In this document: piece by piece, positions 63,089-64,000 of the stretch
Layout: the number at the start of each line of letters is the position of its first letter
Position numbering within the stretch: the stretch's first letter is position 1
Program-made: the position numbers and the translations under genes
Assembly (NCBI RefSeq): GCF_030145145.1
Contig: NZ_JAQYWD010000017.1
Location: 1-64,000 of the forward strand
DNA: 64,000 nt
Source: Desulfobacula sp.
GTDB taxonomy: Bacteria; Desulfobacterota; Desulfobacteria; Desulfobacterales; Desulfobacteraceae
Reading direction: 5' to 3'
The notes under the pieces: generated by a model
Told to the model about the DNA's origin: nothing
Database searches by the model: none
Seen by the model: the letters and a program-made list of their open reading frames with translations, nothing else

Positions 63089-64000
63089 ATGAAGCTTCGA
63101 ACAGTTTTAGTATCATTGCTTGTCTTGTTGGTTGGATCATTTTTGTTTATCTCCCCGGTCGCTGCAAAGGCAAAACCGTCGCTGGACAAATGGAAACCGG
63201 ATTTTGACCCCAAAGGCGCAAAGTACCGATGCATTGTTTCTAATGTGTCAACGCCGGGTTTAGTGGGAACCCTTGCCGGTTTTGAGATTCGTGATGAAGT
63301 CTGGAAACGGACAAACGGCCAGGTCTATGTGGATTTTAAACCCTATTCAATTCTTGGCGGTGAAGTCGAGGTATTGAATATGCTTCAAATGGGTGCTGTC
63401 CAGGGTATGGGTGTCAGTTCCGTGGCGTCAACCAACCTGGGCCCCAGATTCGGCATTGTAAATCTGCCTTTCCTTGTGAACTCTTTTGACAAGTTGGAAA
63501 AATTTATCGGCAATAAAACGATTTTTAATCATTTTCTCATGGCCATGGATCACCAGGGAATTACCGGACTGGATATTACCGGATATGGAAACTATGGCTG
63601 GGCCACCACCATTCCCGTTAGAAATATTGAAGATGCGAAAAAAGTAAAATTCAGGATCGCAGAAGCTGCCGTGAATCAGTTAAGCTACAGAAACTGGGGA
63701 TTCAATCCTGTTTCCATGCCATGGCCTGATGTGCCGGTTGCTTTGAAACAGGGCGTCATCACCGGTCTTGATCATACGCTCACGGTCTGTAATGTGACAA
63801 AAAAGTTTGAAGTGGCCAAGTATTTTACCCAGATTAACTATGCCCAGGGATTGTTTATCTGGATTTTCAATAAAGCCTGGCTTGCCAAGCTGCCCGCCGA
63901 CATCAGAGAAGCCTTTATCTCCAGTGTTCACGATATCTGTGCCCAGAGCCGAATAAAATCACTCACCGAAGAAAATACCAATATTGAGAAAGCAAAAGCA
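63089..64000 (+). CDS. TRAP transporter substrate-binding protein, DctP family (partial)
   Basis: 304 residues visible; the gene runs past the window end. Signal peptide about 1-27 (LRTVLVSLLVLLVGSFLFI, cleavage near AKA). DctP body: GTLAGFEIRDEVWKRTNGQV, LGGEVEVLNMLQMGAV, FRIAEAAVNQLSYRNWGF with the conserved Arg that pairs with a carboxylate, MPWPDVPVALKQGVITGLDH. Binds organic or amino acids for the DctQM permease expected beyond the edge. AGGAAAGGA precedes the ATG at 63089. It may supply the MIO pathway, but a palindrome separates the two. Confidence 0.93.
   Translation, partial: MKLRTVLVSLLVLLVGSFLFISPVAAKAKPSLDKWKPDFDPKGAKYRCIVSNVSTPGLVGTLAGFEIRDEVWKRTNGQVYVDFKPYSILGGEVEVLNMLQMGAVQGMGVSSVASTNLGPRFGIVNLPFLVNSFDKLEKFIGNKTIFNHFLMAMDHQGITGLDITGYGNYGWATTIPVRNIEDAKKVKFRIAEAAVNQLSYRNWGFNPVSMPWPDVPVALKQGVITGLDHTLTVCNVTKKFEVAKYFTQINYAQGLFIWIFNKAWLAKLPADIREAFISSVHDICAQSRIKSLTEENTNIEKAKA

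Overview
The window reads as a chromosomal segment of a Gram-negative, anaerobic deltaproteobacterium, most likely of the Desulfobacteraceae type (Desulfobacula/Desulfotignum-like). This is inferred from the gene mix (MSHA/type II-like secretion cluster with an ABC exporter, TRAP and Ugp transporters, BKACE, PEP-CTERM protein, many toxin-antitoxin modules and palindromic intergenic repeats) and from moderate GC with C/G-rich housekeeping genes. No 16S or marker-gene placement was possible, so the taxon is an inference.

Region 1 (1-18.7 kb) is an accessory zone. It holds about ten toxin-antitoxin or defence-like modules: VapBC, AbrB/RelE, RHH/RelE, HigB/HigA-IrrE, HepT/MntA, HigBA, Phd/VapC and two AAA-DUF4143 ATPases. 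Several others are relics (PIN, VapC, DUF262). Two repeat families lie between them. Family 1 is about 250 bp, with three copies and a fragment in 1-5 kb. Family 2 is about 165 bp, MITE-like, with imperfect terminal inverted repeats, and has seven copies in 11.7-18.7 kb, all in one orientation. Both families tend to have short stuttered repeats at their edges. Several toxin genes are cut by, or abut, the repeats. Two unusual prepilin-like proteins (one with a LamG domain), a PEP-CTERM protein and a lytic transglycosylase lie in the middle.

Region 2 (18.8-37.9 kb) is a type IV filament/type II secretion-like cluster. An ExeA-like ATPase, an ABC exporter and a TPR membrane protein are on +. They converge on a long minus-strand operon: PilM/N-like, PilO-like, PilP/GspC-like, secretin, TPR protein, lipoprotein, GspE-type ATPase, GspF-type platform protein and five paralogous pseudopilins. 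Two lipoprotein genes, one FlgO-like, lie behind it.

Region 3 (38-54.7 kb) is mostly core: methyltransferase and glycosyltransferase, tRNA-Arg(CCG), folC, rpsU, adk, eno, a LolA-like protein, pyrG and a trypsin-like protease. It also has a Ugp-type ABC transporter with a HAD phosphatase, and an alpha/beta hydrolase. The intergenic gaps carry a third family of nested palindromes (inner arms GGGTCAGGCTT/AAGCCTGACCC). In two places the outer palindrome is present without the inner one.

Region 4 (54.9-64 kb) starts with YefM/YoeB and an acyltransferase. It continues with a five-gene plus-strand set: an MIO-type aromatic amino acid lyase/aminomutase with a Thr-Ser-Gly triad, a class III aminotransferase resembling beta-phenylalanine aminotransferase, an Lrp regulator, a beta-keto acid cleavage enzyme (BKACE) and an acyl-CoA synthetase. 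A TRAP substrate-binding protein (cut by the window end) follows. Together they suggest an undescribed anaerobic route: alpha-amino acid to beta-amino acid to beta-keto acid, then BKACE cleavage with acetyl-CoA to acyl-CoA (for phenylalanine, benzoyl-CoA) plus acetoacetate. This is the most interesting candidate system in the window.
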